Assembly: GCA_020634015.1 (NCBI GenBank)
Contig: JACKCN010000007.1
Coordinates: 1-64,000 of the forward strand
Source of the DNA: Candidatus Delongbacteria bacterium
Lineage (GTDB): Bacteria; CAIWAD01
Length of the DNA stretch: 64,000 bases
Direction: 5' to 3'
Shown in pieces: positions 9,076 through 16,984 of the stretch. Under the pieces are notes generated by a model. That model did not search any database. It was not told the origin of the DNA and was given only the letters and a program-made list of their open reading frames with translations. Position numbers and translations under genes: made by a program. Within the stretch, counting starts at the first letter, position 1. Each line of letters starts with the position of its first letter.

Positions 9076-10028
9076 GCGATGTTCTCCAGTTGGATCAACA
9101 GATCATCCAGTTTGCCCGTTGGCAATGCTGCATCCCGTGTAGCACCTCTGCAGGCATCGGCATAGGCACAGCAGCCGCACTTCATCGGATCGGGGCTTCT
9201 GGGATGCAGACCAAGCTTGATCATCCGTGCTACGGCACTGACATCTTGTTTCAATGCCCGCAGTTGTTCTGCTGATCGTGTGGTACTGATGCGGGGATCG
9301 CCACGTTCTTCACCAGCCAGCTTGCCACCAGTAGCACGCTTGTAAGGGATGTGGTGCCGCAGGAAGTACAGGGTCTGCTTGTCTGGCATCACATTGGGGC
9401 GTATCAGCTGACCTTTGACCAAGAATGTGCCGTGCTTCAGTGCATAGGCATACAGGCCCAACTGGTAGTCCAGATCCACATAGGCTTGTGGTGGAGCTGC
9501 CTTGCTGGTCTTGAAATCCACCAGTTCCAGACTGCCATCCGGATGTTGACGCAGTTGGTCCAAGGTGCCGTTGAATGTCTGTCTCCCGACCTTGACAGCA
9601 AAGGATGCTTCGGCCAACAGGATCTTCGCATTACGGTTGTAGTCCTTGTTGCGATACCCTTCCAGAATGGCGACACCGTCCGCACGGTAGGTCTCGCGTT
9701 CAGCCAATTCGTCCTTCCACCAGATCGGCAGTGTCGGACTGTCGTTTTGTCGTGCTGTCGCCCAATGCCCGTTCAGGTCTTCGATGCGTTCCTGAGGTTG
9801 ATGGGAGTCCGTGGACACTTCCCTCTCGAAGGCTTCGAGGAAGGCCGGTTCAAGATCCATGTTCCATTCTCCAGCATGCATTCGGGCTATCAGACTATGA
9901 ATGGTAGTACCGAAGACGGCAGCTGGATGTCGGAAGGCCTGGCTGGTTGGATCTGTGGTTCGCAGGTGGTGTTGGTAGGAACAACGGAGCACCGAATAAA
10001 TTGTGCTCTGTCTGAGCGGCTCATCCAT
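9072..10028 (-). CDS. PD-(D/E)XK nuclease, Cas4/RecB-like with Fe-S cysteines
   Basis: 318 residues. The RecB-type nuclease core is visible: GTTIHSL near residue 40, then GTLDQL followed by LELVDFKTSK near residues 160-175 (the D and ExK-like catalytic segment, with the motif-III Lys), then a QxxxY-type motif in YQLGLYAYAL. One Cys at the N-terminus (LRCSY, residue 16) and a C-terminal group (CGCCAYADAC) match the spacing of the four-Cys iron-sulfur cluster in Cas4/AddB-type exonucleases. The likely activity is exonuclease or nickase action on DNA ends. It overlaps both neighbours by a few bases (8 bp with the DUF932 gene, ATGA with the next). The set resembles phage or integrative-element recombination modules; no cas genes or CRISPR array are present, so a Cas4 role is not supported. 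Confidence 0.85.
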   Translation of the reverse strand: MDEPLRQSTIYSVLRCSYQHHLRTTDPTSQAFRHPAAVFGTTIHSLIARMHAGEWNMDLEPAFLEAFEREVSTDSHQPQERIEDLNGHWATARQNDSPTLPIWWKDELAERETYRADGVAILEGYRNKDYNRNAKILLAEASFAVKVGRQTFNGTLDQLRQHPDGSLELVDFKTSKAAPPQAYVDLDYQLGLYAYALKHGTFLVKGQLIRPNVMPDKQTLYFLRHHIPYKRATGGKLAGEERGDPRISTTRSAEQLRALKQDVSAVARMIKLGLHPRSPDPMKCGCCAYADACRGATRDAALPTGKLDDLLIQLENIA

Positions 10029-10809
10029 GACGCCCTCCCGGTAAGGCGCACTTGTCCAGGAAGTAGGATGTGACCCGTCTGTTGATGCCTTCGGATGCGA
10101 AGGTGTTCATCTTGGTCAGCACATCCGTGTAGGCGTTGTAAACCTGCCACAGGCTTGTGCCTTCAAGTCCCTGAAAGATGTCAGCGATCAGGGGTCTGGA
10201 TACTTCCAGGTCACGGAAAGTCTGCTGGATACCCGCGATGTTCAGACGCTTCTGTGTCATCTGCTGGAACTGGGGTGCCAAGCGGTGTACACTGCCTGCC
10301 AAGATCTTCAGACGGCTGACGGCTTCTTCCACTTCCACATCGAAGTCTTCACCGTGCGCTGCGTTGTGCTTGAAGCGGAAGCCCCCGAGCAGCTGGTCCA
10401 TCAACATGCCGTTGGAACACACTAGGCGCTGCAGGTTGAAAGCAACACCGAAGCGTGCTGAACCGTCGTAGCTGTTCCAGGCATCCAGTGTCAGCGCAAC
10501 GATGTCACCAGGTGCTACATCGAATGTGGCTTGCTGAAGGACCCAGCGTTGACTGAACCGTTTGCCGTCGAAGATGACGCGGCCTTCAGTGGCCTCCAGC
10601 TCGGCCTCGTGCAGGACCCGCTGGGCTGATTCGACTACACGCTGGTTCTCCACCAGGTTGTAGTCTTCGCTGACAATGCCCACTTCCTCGTGCAGGCCCT
10701 GCGGATCCAATACTATCGCGTAGCGACTGGACTGCATCCCTGACGGTGTGAACAAAGGAACCCGTTCGATGGGCGCGAACGGGTCCTTGACAGACAGTGA
10801 TTTCTTCAT
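10021..10809 (-). CDS. DUF932 family phage/plasmid-like protein
   Basis: 262 residues from the ATG at 10809, chosen because a perfect GGAGG lies at 10814-10818; a longer frame starting at 10842 lacks such a site. The sequence has the DUF932 pattern: YAIVLDPQGLHEEVGIVSEDYNLVEN near the start, GARFGVAFNLQRLVCSNGM in the middle, and a long helical C-terminus. This family is common on phages, plasmids and integrative elements, has no established biochemical function, and often neighbours RecB-type nucleases. It is the first gene of the three-gene overlapping module 10809-8362. Confidence 0.85.
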   Translation of the reverse strand: MKKSLSVKDPFAPIERVPLFTPSGMQSSRYAIVLDPQGLHEEVGIVSEDYNLVENQRVVESAQRVLHEAELEATEGRVIFDGKRFSQRWVLQQATFDVAPGDIVALTLDAWNSYDGSARFGVAFNLQRLVCSNGMLMDQLLGGFRFKHNAAHGEDFDVEVEEAVSRLKILAGSVHRLAPQFQQMTQKRLNIAGIQQTFRDLEVSRPLIADIFQGLEGTSLWQVYNAYTDVLTKMNTFASEGINRRVTSYFLDKCALPGGRHG

Positions 10810-10887
10810 CGATCCTCCGGTTTCTGGGTAGGTGTTTGTCACACATTCTTATGCCAGAAAAGGGGGATGGAAAACACGGATTGACAG

Positions 10888-11949
10888 TTACAGCCTGTCC
10901 ACGGCCCATTTCAGATGATCTGGGGCCAGGTGGGCATATCGCATCGTCATTTCAAGGGTCGTATGGCCCAGCAGTTTGCTGACGGTTTCGATGCCAACTC
11001 CCTTCATTACCAGATGGGAAGCGAAGGTATGACGCCATTTGTGGACATCACCTTCCAGTCCAATCTGTCCAAGCACCTTCTTCAGCGCCTGGTAGATCTT
11101 GTCTTCATCCAGCTTGTTGCCTTTGACGCTTGAAAACAGGAATGGGTGATTGTCGCTTGCTGGTTGCCGTTTTGCGATTTCGACAGCCACCGGGTTCAGT
11201 GGAATGACTCGCGACTTGCCGGTCTTGGTGGTCCATCCATCATGTGAACTGATGTCGATGCTGGGTGGTGACGCATTCAGATTGACATCCTGGTGGCGTA
11301 GGTGAATCAGTTCTGACTTACGCAAACCAGTCAGATACAGGAACTGAAAGATATCTCGCCAACAATCGGGAGTGTGATCCAGAATGGTTTGCACTTGTTC
11401 GAAAGTCCAGTAAGGGGGTCTTTCCCCTTTGGATTCTGGGTAGGACTTCAATTTTGAAGCTGGGCTGCTTTGGATGATGTCGTCATCCACGGCCATGTTG
11501 AACAGGGATCGCAGATACTGGATATGACCATTCAACGTCTTGTTGGCTTTCCCCGACTTCAACAGGTCTTCAATGTGGGATTCCAATTGACCTCGGGTCA
11601 CCTGGTCAATCCGTGTTACAGGTCGAAAGTGCTTTTCGAAGAAGGTCAGGAAGTGATTGGCGTAGATGCGGTACCGGCGTTGGCTGGATTCAGCCGTACG
11701 TCTGAATTTGACCTGAATGAATCTATCTGTCCATTCTGCCAAGGTGGGCACCACAACAGGTGTTGCCTGGGCAACTGGCCCGTCCTGATTGTCTAGGAAG
11801 ATCTGCCTGGCAACCTTCTCGGCAACATCTTTCCGTGGCCCCACCACTTTCTTGATTCGCTTGCCATTGATCGTGTAGTGGACTTGGTACACAGTTTCCC
11901 CGCTGGGGTTCTTGCGGGGCACTAGTCTCGGCATTCTTGTAAGCGCCAT
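10888..11949 (-). CDS. int: Tyrosine recombinase / phage-type integrase
   Basis: 353 residues, full length for the family. An N-terminal arm-type DNA-binding segment (about 1-60) is followed by a SAM-like core-binding domain (70-165) and the catalytic domain (180-353). Catalytic residues visible: Arg in TGLRKSEL, Lys in TKTGKSR, HxxR in HKWRHTFASH, and the final His and Tyr in LLGHTTLEMTMRYAH. It catalyses site-specific strand exchange between an element and the chromosome. The start has a strong GGAGG site. It lies 121 bases from tRNA-Ser(GCT), the most probable attachment target, and is upstream of the DUF932/nuclease module in the same direction. Confidence 0.95.
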   Translation of the reverse strand: MALTRMPRLVPRKNPSGETVYQVHYTINGKRIKKVVGPRKDVAEKVARQIFLDNQDGPVAQATPVVVPTLAEWTDRFIQVKFRRTAESSQRRYRIYANHFLTFFEKHFRPVTRIDQVTRGQLESHIEDLLKSGKANKTLNGHIQYLRSLFNMAVDDDIIQSSPASKLKSYPESKGERPPYWTFEQVQTILDHTPDCWRDIFQFLYLTGLRKSELIHLRHQDVNLNASPPSIDISSHDGWTTKTGKSRVIPLNPVAVEIAKRQPASDNHPFLFSSVKGNKLDEDKIYQALKKVLGQIGLEGDVHKWRHTFASHLVMKGVGIETVSKLLGHTTLEMTMRYAHLAPDHLKWAVDRL

Positions 11950-12020
11950 AGGGGCCTCCGGAATCGTGTACCAAATGGGGTATCACGTCGGGAAGCTTGG
12001 CACAGATTTGGAACATTTCC

Positions 12021-12064
12021 AAAAAGCAAAAGCGGAACGCCTTGTTTTTCAGGACGTTCCGCTT
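12021..12064 (-). terminator. Intrinsic terminator downstream of tRNA-Ser(GCT)
   Basis: On the minus strand a 10-bp stem (outer arms 12030-12039 and 12055-12064, extended by three more pairs with one bulged base) is followed by TTTTGCTTTTT. It follows the 3' end of tRNA-Ser by 7 bases, so it probably ends the two-tRNA transcript and insulates it from the integrase gene. Confidence 0.85.
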
Positions 12065-12070
12065 GTGATA

Positions 12071-12158
12071 CGGAGAGGGAGGGATTCGAACCCTCGGATG
12101 GTTTTTGACCATCACGCACTTAGCAGGCGCGCGCATTCAGCCACTCTGCCACCTCTCC
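12071..12158 (-). tRNA. tRNA-Ser(GCT)
   Basis: 88 bases. The acceptor stem GGAGAGG pairs with CCTCTCC, with discriminator G. The anticodon loop CTGCTAA gives anticodon GCT. A long variable arm and a TTCGAAT T-loop mark a class II serine tRNA. No CCA is encoded. It is the probable integration target of the neighbouring integrase. Confidence 0.95.
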
Positions 12159-12188
12159 AGGGATGATGTTCCGCCGTTTGGACGTCAA

Positions 12189-12271
12189 CGGAGGAAGGGG
12201 GACTCGAACCCCCAAGGGCGCAAGCCCGGCGGTTTTCAAGACCGCTGCCTTACCAGTTAGACTATTCCTCC
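12189..12271 (-). tRNA. tRNA-Ser(TGA)
   Basis: 83 bases. The acceptor stem GGAGGAA pairs with TTCCTCC, discriminator G. The anticodon stem GCGGT/ACCGC with loop CTTGAAA gives anticodon TGA. An extra variable arm (GGGCTTGCGCCC) supports serine; T-loop TTCGAGT. No CCA is encoded. It lies 30 bases upstream of tRNA-Ser(GCT), presumably in one transcript. Confidence 0.93.
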
Positions 12272-12423
12272 AGGCAGGCGCAGAATATAGCCTTCGATTC
12301 AGACAAAGCAAAGGCGACCACCCCCGAGAATCGCGCTGATCCCACTTCGCGCTCCGGAATCGGCGCCCTTGCATGAGCAGCCGGTCTCAACCATGTTGAT
12401 CGGCCCTGCGAGAACGCCGTTGC

Positions 12424-13578
12424 ATGCTGGAGACCACGGGAGAGTCGGCCTTGAATGTCTTGATCTGGACCGGACTCCTGTTGGGCCTGCCGGGCAAGCT
12501 GCTGTTGGTGGGCGAACTGCTGGCCCTGGTTCGGGCGCAGTCCGCCTTGCGCAGGGCGCGCCATGGCGGAGTGGACGGCTTTCCCGGGCCGGTGACGGTG
12601 CTGGTGGCCTTCCGCGACGAGGAGGCCGTGCTGCCCGAACTGTTCAAGGCATTGCGCGAGCAGAACCCCGTCCCGGGAGGCTTCCGGCTGGTGCTGGTGG
12701 ACGATGGCTCCACGGACGCCGGGCCCACCAGAGTCCGGATGGAATTGCCGGCCTTCCCCGGCAGCCTGCTGCTGCGCAATCCGGGTCGCGGCAAGACGGC
12801 CGCGCTGGCCCATGGGCTGGAATCGATCCCCGAGGGCATCGTCGTCTACACCGACGCGGACTGCCGCCCCGAACCGGGCTGGATCGCGGGACATCTGGCT
12901 GAGCATTCCCGCGGAGCGCGGGTCGTGCTGGGCCATGTGGTGATTCCCGAACCCCGGATCGCCGCGCTGGAAAGCCTGCTGGCGTCGGCTCAAGTGCAGT
13001 CTGGATGCCTTGTGGGCCGACCGCCTTTCGCGCGTGGGGGCAACTGGTCCCTGCATGCGGCCGACCTGCGCACGGTGGGCGGATACGCGGGGCTTGAAGG
13101 CCTGGGGTCCGGCGATGACATCTATCTTCTGCAGAAACTGGTATCACAGGGCCTTCCCTGCCGCTTCCTCGCCGCCGCGGGAACCCGCGTGCATACGCGG
13201 GCACCTTTTCGTTCCGGACAGCGTACACAGCAGCGCCGGAGACGTTACGGCAAGTTGCCCGGACTGAAGGGCTGGCAACGCTGGCGGCATCTGCTGCTGG
13301 GCAGCGCCTTCCTCAGTCTGTTGCTGGAAGGACTGGCCGGCCTGGCCGGTCACGCCAGCTGGGCGGGTCCCGAACTGCTGGCGTTCTGGGCCCTGGCCTG
13401 GTGGGCTCTCGATCGCAGTGCCCGAGGACTGGGCGAACGGCGCCTGCGCCCCGACCTGCCCTGGCTGCTGCCGCTGTGGCCGATTCTGCTGTTGTATTAC
13501 AGCCTGCTGGGCACTCTGGGCGGGTACCGCTGGAAGGCGGATCCCGGCCCTGGCCCGCGGCTTCAAGAGGACTCCTGA
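12424..13578 (+). CDS. Glycosyltransferase family 2, membrane-attached
   Basis: 384 residues. One N-terminal membrane helix (about 10-35) precedes a GT-A catalytic domain: VTVLVAFRDEE, LVLVDDGSTD (nucleotide-sugar binding), VVYTDADCRPEP (DxD-type metal site), GSGDDIYLLQ (acceptor/base ED-like region) and a QRRRRYGK basic motif resembling the Q/RxxRW of processive synthases. Two or three C-terminal helices (about 285-370) follow. It transfers sugar from an activated donor to a lipid or growing polymer at the inner face of the cytoplasmic membrane; donor and acceptor cannot be read. The ATG has no obvious ribosome site, and no better start is seen. Its stop overlaps the radical SAM start, and it heads a five-gene operon with a second GT2, a flippase-like protein and a deacetylase. 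Confidence 0.85.
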   Translation: MLETTGESALNVLIWTGLLLGLPGKLLLVGELLALVRAQSALRRARHGGVDGFPGPVTVLVAFRDEEAVLPELFKALREQNPVPGGFRLVLVDDGSTDAGPTRVRMELPAFPGSLLLRNPGRGKTAALAHGLESIPEGIVVYTDADCRPEPGWIAGHLAEHSRGARVVLGHVVIPEPRIAALESLLASAQVQSGCLVGRPPFARGGNWSLHAADLRTVGGYAGLEGLGSGDDIYLLQKLVSQGLPCRFLAAAGTRVHTRAPFRSGQRTQQRRRRYGKLPGLKGWQRWRHLLLGSAFLSLLLEGLAGLAGHASWAGPELLAFWALAWWALDRSARGLGERRLRPDLPWLLPLWPILLLYYSLLGTLGGYRWKADPGPGPRLQEDS

Positions 13579-14921
13579 TGCACGAAAATCTGCTGTTCAT
13601 CAAGCATACCCTGCGGCTCTCGCGGATCTGGAACGCGTTCACGCTCTACCTCTCATATGGTCTTTCGCTCGTGTTGCGGCGTCCGATCGTCTGGGGTCTG
13701 CCCACGGTGCTGATGATCGAACCGACCAATCTCTGCAACCTCAAATGCCCGCTCTGCCCCACGGGAGCCGGTACTCTGCGGCGGCACGGGTCCTTCATGG
13801 ACTTCGAACTGTACTCCAAGGTGATCGACGAGGTCTGGAGCCGCACCTTCATGATTCTGCTCTGGAACCAGGGCGAGAGTTTCATGAACAAGGACTTCCT
13901 GCGCATGGTGCGCTACGCGGCCGATCGTGGGCTCTGGACCTATGGCTCCACCAACGGCCATTACCTGGAAGACCCGGAAGCGGTGGTTCGCAGTGGACTG
14001 GGCACCCTGCTGGTCAGCGTGGACGGAGCCAGCGCCACCACCTACGAGGCTTACCGCCGCAGCGGCAATTTCGAGCAGGTGATCGGCGGATTGAAGGGGC
14101 TGGTACAGGCCAAGCGCCGGCTGAAGAGTGCCACGCCCGTGATCCATCTGCAGTTCATCATCATGCGTCACAACGAGCATGAGATTCCGGCGATCACCCG
14201 CCTGGCCCAGGAATGCGGCGTGGACCGGCTGACCCTCAAGACCGTGCAGATCTACGACGACGCCGACATTCCCATCTGGCTGCCCGACAACCTGGCCCAG
14301 AGCCGCTATCAGGTCATCGAGAGCGACGGCGAGCAGCACTTCGCGCTCAAGGGCGGCTACAAGAATCGCTGCCAGAAGCTCTGGAACCAGCCCGTGGTCA
14401 ACGCCGGGGGCGAGATCGCCGTGTGCTGTTTCGACAAGGACGTGGACTTCCCCATGGGCAACATGAAGCAGCAGGGATTCCGCGAGGTCTGGCGCAGCTC
14501 GCGCTACCAGCAGTTCCGCGCCGGATTGATGGAAAACCGCAGCCGGCTCGAGATGTGTCGCAACTGCGGCGAGGGTGTCAAGCTGTTCCACGAACAGAAG
14601 GACATTCACGTGGATCTGTCGCGCACGGTCGACGAGAGCACGGTGGCGCGGCCCGACGAGAAGGAACTGGCCGAGCGCATCAAGCGCAACATCGACAGCA
14701 CCCTGGAACGCATCACCCCCAGCGATCCGGCACGCACCCAGGAGCAGGAAGCCCGGTTGAAGGCCGCACAGCAAGCCCGTCCGCGCACCGCGGGCAGTCG
14801 CGAACAGCGCCGTTCGGAGCGGACCGGCGTGGCCGGCCTGTCCCTGGGTCACGGTCCTCTGCCCATCGAGGAACTGGAAGCACTGAAACGCCGCGAACGG
14901 GATGCCCGGCGGGAGCCCTGA
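13578..14921 (+). CDS. Radical SAM/SPASM enzyme of unknown substrate
   Basis: 447 residues starting at the ATG that overlaps the preceding stop (TGATG); a longer open frame upstream is inside the GT2 gene. The radical SAM cluster motif CNLKCPLC (CX3CX2C) is near residue 52, followed by the TIM-barrel core. A C-terminal SPASM-type region binds extra Fe-S: Cys in NRCQKLW, VCCFDKD, and CRNCGEG. A charged, Ala-rich C-terminal tail of ~100 residues follows. The segment before the cluster is amphipathic and may sit on the membrane. Radical SAM/SPASM enzymes modify peptides, sugars or lipids through a 5'-deoxyadenosyl radical. Here the flanking glycosyltransferases suggest a glycolipid or sugar substrate (inference). 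B12-binding motifs are not seen, unlike the hopanoid enzyme HpnJ. Confidence 0.85.
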   Translation: MHENLLFIKHTLRLSRIWNAFTLYLSYGLSLVLRRPIVWGLPTVLMIEPTNLCNLKCPLCPTGAGTLRRHGSFMDFELYSKVIDEVWSRTFMILLWNQGESFMNKDFLRMVRYAADRGLWTYGSTNGHYLEDPEAVVRSGLGTLLVSVDGASATTYEAYRRSGNFEQVIGGLKGLVQAKRRLKSATPVIHLQFIIMRHNEHEIPAITRLAQECGVDRLTLKTVQIYDDADIPIWLPDNLAQSRYQVIESDGEQHFALKGGYKNRCQKLWNQPVVNAGGEIAVCCFDKDVDFPMGNMKQQGFREVWRSSRYQQFRAGLMENRSRLEMCRNCGEGVKLFHEQKDIHVDLSRTVDESTVARPDEKELAERIKRNIDSTLERITPSDPARTQEQEARLKAAQQARPRTAGSREQRRSERTGVAGLSLGHGPLPIEELEALKRRERDARREP

Positions 14922-15851
14922 GTGAGCAGGACCTGGAGCTGGTTGCTGCGGTTGGGCGTCACGGCCCTGGCTCTGGTTCTGGTCTTTCGCCAGGTCCAGC
15001 TGGATCAGGTGCTGGCCCAGCTCCGCATCCTGCCCGCATCGATCCTCGGGCTCTGCCTGCTGCTGCTGGTGCCCAACATCGGCTTCCAGTACCTCAAGTG
15101 GCGCACACTGCTGCGCAGCCTGCCCTCTCCTCCACCGGCGCGCGAAATCCTGCGGTCCACCTTGCTGGGCATGCTGGGCGGACTGCTGACGCCGGGTCGT
15201 GTGGGTGAGCACGCGCGCGTGCTGGTCTTCAGGGGCGTATCACGCTCGCGTCTGGCGGGGCTGTCCCTGCTGGATCGTCTGGTCTCATCCCTGGTCACCG
15301 TCGGAGCGGGCGCGCTCTGCCTCTGGCTGATGCCCCGCACGGCCTTTCCCGCACTCTTCTCCACCGGAGTGATGATCTATGGCGGAGCGTCCCTGCTGGG
15401 CCACCTGGCTGTTCTGGCTCTGCTGCTGCAGCCCAGTCGGGTGCTGGCCTGGCTCGAACGCTGGAACTGGCTGAACCGCCAGCCCCGCTGGCATCAGGTA
15501 CGCGAAGGCCTTGGCGCTCTGGATGGCTCACGCCGCCTGGCGCTGCTGGGCTGGGCAGTCGCCTTCTGGCTGTGTTTCATCCTGCAGTTCAGCCTGCTGG
15601 TCGGAGGCCTGGGTTTCAGCCACCCCCTGGTGCCCGCGGCCGCCGGCAGCACCTTCTTTCTCAGCGCGCTGTTTCCCTTCAGCCTCGGCGACCTGGGCCT
15701 GCGTGAACTGTTCTCCGGCGCCCTGTACGCCTCGCTGGGCGCGGACCCCGTGATCGCGATCAGCGCCTCGCTCGTGCTCTTCAGCATCAATGCGTTGCTG
15801 CCGGCGTTGCTGGCATTGCCCTTGCTGGCAGGCGGCGGGAGGCGCTCATGA
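14922..15851 (+). CDS. Flippase-like integral membrane protein (UPF0104 / LPG synthase TM family)
   Basis: 309 residues, starting at a GTG directly abutting the previous stop. Seven or eight hydrophobic helices are spread along the protein, with the family signature GGLLTPGRVGEHARV near residues 86-100 and SLLDRLVSS after it. The family (PF03706 type, including AglD- and MprF-membrane-like proteins) is associated with moving or transferring lipid-linked substrates; individual activities are mostly unknown. Its position between a radical SAM enzyme and a GT2, with a four-base overlap to the next gene, suggests handling of the lipid-linked intermediate made by this operon. The flippase role is inference. 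Confidence 0.8.
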   Translation: MSRTWSWLLRLGVTALALVLVFRQVQLDQVLAQLRILPASILGLCLLLLVPNIGFQYLKWRTLLRSLPSPPPAREILRSTLLGMLGGLLTPGRVGEHARVLVFRGVSRSRLAGLSLLDRLVSSLVTVGAGALCLWLMPRTAFPALFSTGVMIYGGASLLGHLAVLALLLQPSRVLAWLERWNWLNRQPRWHQVREGLGALDGSRRLALLGWAVAFWLCFILQFSLLVGGLGFSHPLVPAAAGSTFFLSALFPFSLGDLGLRELFSGALYASLGADPVIAISASLVLFSINALLPALLALPLLAGGGRRS

Positions 15852-16984
15852 GCGCCTGGCTCTGGCTGATTCTGCCCGCGCTCTACGCCCTTGCGGTGTG
15901 GCGCCTGGGTGTGGCCCTGGCCCGACTCGCTCGCATGAAAGGCCCCACGAGTGAAGCGGGGCTGAGCCTGAGCGTGATCATCGCCTGCCGCAACGAAGAG
16001 GAATTGGTGGGTGACACACTGGCGGCCCTGCGGTCGCAGACCCTGGAACATGAGAAGCTGCAACTGATCGCCATTGACGATGGCTCCAGCGATTCCACCA
16101 GCCGAGTCCTGCAGGATGCGGCCACGCTGCCCGGCCCGAAGCTGCAGGTTCTGGCCACGGACCCGGAGCAGCGCGGCAAGAAGGCGGCGATCCTGAAAGG
16201 CCTGGAGCAGGCAAGGGGATCGATCATCGCGATTCTTGACGCCGACACCGTGGTTTCCCCACAGTGGGCAGAGAGCCTGCTCTCGGCCTTCAGCGAGCGC
16301 ACAGGCCTGGTGGCGGGTGCGGCCGTGTTCCACGCCGAGCCCCGGGACCCGACATACTCTGAGAATTCGACACTGTTCCAGCGCGTTCTGCGCCTGGAGT
16401 ACATGGGTCTGTTGGGAGCCGGTCTGGCGGGCTTCGCCATGGACCGCCCCTTCTTCGCCAGCGGAGCCAACATCGCCTGGCGCCGGCAGGCCTTCGAGGA
16501 TGCGGGCGGATTCGAGGGCATCGCCCACATCGCCAGTGGCGACGATACCCTGTTGATCCAGCGCATGGCGCGTCGCACACAGTGGAAACTGAGGCCCTGG
16601 CTGGCCGCCGAGGCCCGGGTGCGCACGCGGGCACCTCAGAATCTTGCCCAGTTCCTGCGCCAACGGGCTCGCTGGACCAGCACGGGCGGCGACTATCCCG
16701 ACCCGATCGCGATTCTGGCGGCGCTTGCGGCCTATGCCCTCTTTCTGGAACTGCCGCTGGTGCTGATTCTGGCGGTTCTCGGACAGCTGCCGGCCTGGGT
16801 GGCGATCGGTGTCTGGCTGCTGAAACTGCTGCCCGACGCCTGGTTCACCTGCCGTGCGGCCCGCGCGCTGGGCGGGAGCACGCTGCTGCACCTGTTCCCG
16901 CTGGCCTGGCTGGGCCAACTGTGCTACGGACTCTGGGTTCCCTGGCAGGCGCGTCTGGCCTTGTTGCGCTGGAGGACGCCATGA
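15848..16984 (+). CDS. Glycosyltransferase family 2, second of the operon
   Basis: 378 residues. An N-terminal helix (1-25) is followed by the GT-A domain: LSVIIACRNEEE, LIAIDDGSSDST, RGKKAAILKGLE, IIAILDADTVV (DxD), FFASGANIAWRR, SGDDTLLIQ, and QFLRQRARWTS, a QxxRW-like motif of processive/hyaluronan-type synthases. The C-terminus has three to four helices (about 290-370). It is related to, but clearly distinct from, the first GT2 of the operon, so the product probably carries at least two transferred sugars or a polymer. It overlaps both neighbours by four bases (ATGA), giving strong translational coupling. Confidence 0.87.
   Translation: MSAWLWLILPALYALAVWRLGVALARLARMKGPTSEAGLSLSVIIACRNEEELVGDTLAALRSQTLEHEKLQLIAIDDGSSDSTSRVLQDAATLPGPKLQVLATDPEQRGKKAAILKGLEQARGSIIAILDADTVVSPQWAESLLSAFSERTGLVAGAAVFHAEPRDPTYSENSTLFQRVLRLEYMGLLGAGLAGFAMDRPFFASGANIAWRRQAFEDAGGFEGIAHIASGDDTLLIQRMARRTQWKLRPWLAAEARVRTRAPQNLAQFLRQRARWTSTGGDYPDPIAILAALAAYALFLELPLVLILAVLGQLPAWVAIGVWLLKLLPDAWFTCRAARALGGSTLLHLFPLAWLGQLCYGLWVPWQARLALLRWRTP

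Larger units (their letters stand above)
8248..12070. mobile_element. Integrase end of an integrated element at tRNA-Ser, left border unresolved
   Basis: Four co-directional minus-strand genes (unknown protein, PD-(D/E)XK nuclease, DUF932 protein, tyrosine integrase) lie immediately next to tRNA-Ser(GCT), the classical layout of a tRNA-targeting integrative element. All have lower GC than the operons beyond 12.3 kb. A duplicated copy of the tRNA 3' end, expected as the far attachment site, was not found by eye in 1-12070, so the element may extend left beyond the window and could include the surface-protein genes. The borders given are those of the recognisable module only. Confidence 0.5.

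Noticed and set aside
12071..12158. Second attachment site copy for the integrase inside the window
   Set aside because: No repeat of the tRNA-Ser 3' end was seen by eye in 1-12070; only the intact tRNA copy was found. A computed search left of the window is needed.
12189..12271. Selenocysteine tRNA
   Set aside because: The anticodon is TGA, not TCA, and the arm lengths fit serine.
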